A stretch of DNA of 64,000 nucleotides from Streptomyces rugosispiralis (GTDB lineage Bacteria > Actinomycetota > Actinomycetes > Streptomycetales > Streptomycetaceae), in contig NZ_JANIAA010000009.1 of NCBI RefSeq assembly GCF_024505145.1, positions 225,647 through 289,646 on the forward strand, written 5' to 3'. The notes under the pieces were generated by a model. The model was not told the DNA's origin, made no database searches, and was given only the letters and a program-made list of their open reading frames with translations. The translations under genes and the position numbers were made by a program. Of the stretch, positions 61,079-64,000 are shown piece after piece. Positions within the stretch are counted from its first letter, which is position 1, and each line of letters opens with the position of its first letter.

Positions 61079-63997
61079 TCAGCTCAACCGCGAGAAGGTG
61101 AACGAGAACTCGGCGGGCGCCGCGTCCAGGCGGTGCTCGGCCAGCACCCCCGGGCCGCAGGACTGGCTGCCGATGCCCTGCTGGCCATGGTCCAGGTTCA
61201 CCCACACCGTCTCGTTCGACGGCTCGAGATCCGGTGTGTGCTCGGCCGCGTCGAGCTGTTCGGTGGTCCAGCGGCGCGCGGTGAACCAGAAGGCCGGCTC
61301 GCCCTCGATCCGCACCCCCGTTCCGTCGGGCCCGGTCAGCCGCACCCAGCGGACGTCGATCCGGGCGCCGTTCTCCTGCGGACGGACGTACGGCGTCTGG
61401 AGCTCGTCCACCGACAGCGCCCACCGCCCCACGCGCGCGGCGGCGCGGGTGTCCGGGTACGCCTCGCCGGGGCCGCCGCCGAACCACTCGGCGTCGCCCA
61501 GCGCGGCCGGGACCCCGAGCCGCAGGCCCAGGCGCGGCAGCGGGAACGTCCACTCGCCCTGCGGGGTGACGGAGACCGCCAGGCTCAGCCGCCCGTCCCC
61601 GTCGGCGGTCCAGCGGTAGACCGTCTCCAGGCCGATGTCCACGGCGGCGGGCGCGACGCGGGTACGCACGATCAGCGCACCGTCCGGCGTCGTCTCCACC
61701 GCGTCGGTCCGGTGCCGCATCCGGTGCAGTCCGAACTGGCGCCAGATCAGGCCCCAGCGCTCGTCCGGCTGCCAGGACGCGCCGTTGTCGTTGTCGGTGG
61801 GCGCACGCCAGATGTCCAGCCGGGGCGGTTCGGTGATGGGCAGCCCGCCGAGCGAGGTCAGGGTGCCGGTGGCCGCGTCGAAGACGCCGGGGCCGAGCAC
61901 GATCCGGTCGCCGTCGCGGCGCGGCGCCGCTCCCGAGGCGGGTGTGCGGGGCCGTGTGGCGGCGGGGAGCTGGGCCCAGGCCACCGGATGGCCCGCCTCG
62001 GCCCACGCCGTCGCGGCGGCGAGCCGCGCCTCGACCGTCCACCAGGTCTCCGCCCCCGCCTCGGCGTCGGGCGGCGCCGGGAGCTTCAGTACGGCGGACT
62101 CGCCCGGGGGCAGTGGCTCCACCGCCAGCTCACCGGAGCCGATCGCCTCGCCCTCGGCCTCATAGGTCCAGGAGAAGACGAGATGGGACAGGTCGGCGAA
62201 GTCATGGCCGTTGGTGATCCGGACCGTGCCGTCGGCCCCGTCGCCCTCGATCCGCACCGGCTCGATGACCTTCTTGTACTCGATCAGACCGGGGGAGGGG
62301 GTGCGGTCGGGGAAGACCAGCCCGTCGCACACGAAGTTCCCGTCGTGCAGCTCCTCGCCGAAGTCGCCGCCGTACACGTGGTAGAAGCGGCCGTCGGGGG
62401 CGCGCCGGGTGAAGCCGTGGTCGATCCACTCCCAGACGAAACCGCCCTGGCAGCGCTCATGCTCCTGGAACAGCCGCTGGTACTCGCTCAGCCCGCCGGG
62501 GCCGTTGCCCATGGCGTGCGCGTACTCGCACTCGATGAACGGCAGCGCCCGGCGCTTCGCGTCCAGCTCCGGATCGCCCCACGGCGGCTCGGTGCGCCGG
62601 CCGATCTGGTCGACCTCCTCGTGCGGCGCGTACATCCGCGAGTAGATGTCCGTGTCGGCGCAGGACAGATCGCCCTCGTAGTGGATCACCCGGGACGGGT
62701 CGCGCTCGCGGATCCAGTCGGCCATGGCGGACAGCCCGCGCCCGGTGCCGCACTCGTTGCCCAGCGACCACATCACCACGGCCGGGTGGTTCTTGTCGCG
62801 CTCGACCATCCGCTCGGCGCGGTCGAGCAGCGCCGGGGTCCAGCGGTCGTCGTCCACCGGGTTGTTCCGCCAGTCCAGGTCGACGAAGCCATGGGTCTCC
62901 AGATCGCATTCGTCGATGACCCACAGCCCCAGCTCGTCGCAGAGCCCGAGGAAGGCCGGATGCGGCGGATAGTGGCTGGTGCGCACGGCGTTGATGTTGT
63001 GCTGCTTCATCAGCACCAGATCGCGGCGCATGGTGGCGAGGTCCACCGCCCGGCCGTTCTCGGGGTGGAACTCATGGCGGTTGACGCCGCGGAAGAGCAC
63101 CCGCCGGCCGTTGACCTTGAGCAGCCCGTCCTCGACCACCACGGTACGGAAGCCCACGTGCAGCGAGACGCTCTCGCCCACGGTGGTCAGCCGCGCCTCG
63201 TACAGCCGGGGCGTCTCCGCCGTCCACGGCTCGACGGGGACGGTGGCGCTCTCCCCGGTGGCCAGGTCGAGGCCCAGTTCGGGCACGGTGACCCGGCCGC
63301 CGGGGTCGGAGTCGATCCGCAGCGTGCCCTCGCCGGTGGTGTGGTCGTACGAGGCATGGACGAAGTAGTCGTCGAGCGCGCCCTCGGGGCGGTGCTCGAG
63401 CGTCACCTCACGGAAGATCCCGGGCAGCCACCACTGGTCCTGGTCCTCGAGATAGGTTCCGGAGGACCACTGGTGGACGCGTACGGCCAGCACGTTGCCC
63501 GACGGCTGGAGCAGGCCCCCGACCGCGAACTCGTGCGGCAGCCGGCTGCCCTTGAAGGTGCCCAGTTCCTCGCCGTTGAGCCAGACCCGGGCGCAGGACT
63601 CGACGCCCTCGAAGCGCAGGACCGCGTCCCCGCCGGCCGGCCAGTCGCCCGGCAGGTCGAAGACGCGCAGATGGTCGCCGGTGGGGTTCTCGTCGGGCAC
63701 GCGCGGCGGGTCCACCGGGAAGGGGTAGCGCACATTGGTGTAGATCGGCGCCCCGTGGCCGTGCAGCACCCAGTGGCCGGGCACCGGGAGCTCGTCCCAG
63801 CCGCGGGCGTCGAAGCCGGGGCGGGCGAAGGAGTCGTCCTCGGCGGTGGCGGTCGGCGACAGCCGGAACGACCACGTCCCGTTCAGGCTCAGCCGCGCGG
63901 CGTCGGAGGATGGGGTCCAGGGGCGGGGCGGCAGCGCCCCCGCGCCGGGGGAGACGTCCTCGTAGTAGGGCAGTGGCGTGTGCTGCGTGGAGCTCAT
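61079..63997 (-). CDS. family GH2 beta-galactosidase (LacZ type)
   Basis: A 972-residue enzyme with five domains as in LacZ: sugar-binding jelly roll (about 30-220), immunoglobulin-like, TIM barrel (about 300-590), second immunoglobulin-like and the C-terminal Bgal_small_N domain. The acid/base is Glu415 in WSLGNECGTG and the nucleophile Glu491 in FIECEYAHAMGNG. There is no signal peptide, so it is cytoplasmic. It hydrolyses beta-galactosides such as lactose. The ATG at 63997 is three bases from the window edge, so the ribosome site and any operon partner upstream are not visible. Confidence 0.93.
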   Translation of the reverse strand: MSSTQHTPLPYYEDVSPGAGALPPRPWTPSSDAARLSLNGTWSFRLSPTATAEDDSFARPGFDARGWDELPVPGHWVLHGHGAPIYTNVRYPFPVDPPRVPDENPTGDHLRVFDLPGDWPAGGDAVLRFEGVESCARVWLNGEELGTFKGSRLPHEFAVGGLLQPSGNVLAVRVHQWSSGTYLEDQDQWWLPGIFREVTLEHRPEGALDDYFVHASYDHTTGEGTLRIDSDPGGRVTVPELGLDLATGESATVPVEPWTAETPRLYEARLTTVGESVSLHVGFRTVVVEDGLLKVNGRRVLFRGVNRHEFHPENGRAVDLATMRRDLVLMKQHNINAVRTSHYPPHPAFLGLCDELGLWVIDECDLETHGFVDLDWRNNPVDDDRWTPALLDRAERMVERDKNHPAVVMWSLGNECGTGRGLSAMADWIRERDPSRVIHYEGDLSCADTDIYSRMYAPHEEVDQIGRRTEPPWGDPELDAKRRALPFIECEYAHAMGNGPGGLSEYQRLFQEHERCQGGFVWEWIDHGFTRRAPDGRFYHVYGGDFGEELHDGNFVCDGLVFPDRTPSPGLIEYKKVIEPVRIEGDGADGTVRITNGHDFADLSHLVFSWTYEAEGEAIGSGELAVEPLPPGESAVLKLPAPPDAEAGAETWWTVEARLAAATAWAEAGHPVAWAQLPAATRPRTPASGAAPRRDGDRIVLGPGVFDAATGTLTSLGGLPITEPPRLDIWRAPTDNDNGASWQPDERWGLIWRQFGLHRMRHRTDAVETTPDGALIVRTRVAPAAVDIGLETVYRWTADGDGRLSLAVSVTPQGEWTFPLPRLGLRLGVPAALGDAEWFGGGPGEAYPDTRAAARVGRWALSVDELQTPYVRPQENGARIDVRWVRLTGPDGTGVRIEGEPAFWFTARRWTTEQLDAAEHTPDLEPSNETVWVNLDHGQQGIGSQSCGPGVLAEHRLDAAPAEFSFTFSRLS

Positions 63998-64000
63998 CGT

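Overview
The window is chromosomal DNA of a streptomycete. Support for this comes from very high G+C with third-position bias, many 4-bp ATGA/GTGA overlaps, GTG and TTG starts with purine-rich ribosome binding sites, and actinobacterial signature genes (RbpA, Lnt followed by Ppm1, an EccA-type ATPase, a DasR-type chitinase promoter). From memory, the block from about 31.4 to 51.7 kb follows the order around chiD, ppm1 and rbpA in Streptomyces coelicolor. The 12-31 kb part looks more accessory and carries several broken genes.

Layout. 0-3.2 kb: end of an unknown gene, a long palindromic terminator, an EccA-like AAA ATPase preceded by a candidate leader peptide/attenuator, and a P-loop nucleoside-kinase-like protein. 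3.4-11.4 kb: a secreted C39-like peptidase, then two divergent sets. On the minus strand are a lipoprotein, a membrane-fusion adaptor, an ABC ATPase and a MacB-type permease. On the plus strand are a response regulator, a histidine kinase and a lipoprotein. The divergent gap holds direct repeats 22 bp apart. 11.4-16.3 kb: a HhH-GPD protein, a decayed PucR-type regulator, a PAS-GGDEF-EAL protein and a DUF779 protein. 16.4-19.2 kb: a graveyard of biosynthetic fragments (P450, NRPS C-A, PKS KS, SnoaL-like), each truncated or frameshifted.

19.3-28.2 kb: the most interesting unit, one plus-strand operon of MFS transporter, FGGY kinase, GlpD-like dehydrogenase, AGPS-like FAD enzyme, GlpP-like antiterminator, ABM protein and Zn alcohol dehydrogenase. 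A 150-nt almost G-free pyrimidine tract lies between the transporter and the kinase. The kinase has lost two glycerol-contact residues and the FAD enzyme has the alkyl-DHAP synthase fingerprint, so the substrate may be an O-alkylglycerol or another polyol rather than glycerol. 28.3-31.6 kb: aldehyde dehydrogenase, its AcoR-type regulator and a 44-residue zinc-ribbon protein.

31.8-51.7 kb: chitinase chiD with two DasR-like sites, acyl-CoA dehydrogenase, Lrp regulator with amidohydrolase, lnt-ppm1, an Mrp-like antiporter operon with only one NuoL/M-type subunit, fxsA, rbpA with a clear SigR promoter, the yczE/MocR pair, an FtsK-like ATPase operon and an ankyrin protein. 51.8-55.7 kb: two tandem ROK regulators and a secreted GH16 glucanase. 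55.7-64 kb: a frameshifted beta-lactamase-family gene, an intact-looking IS200/IS605 element (tnpA, tnpB and a likely guide RNA) inserted just ahead of an amidase gene, a BCP peroxiredoxin and a GH2 beta-galactosidase. No rRNA, tRNA or CRISPR array was seen.
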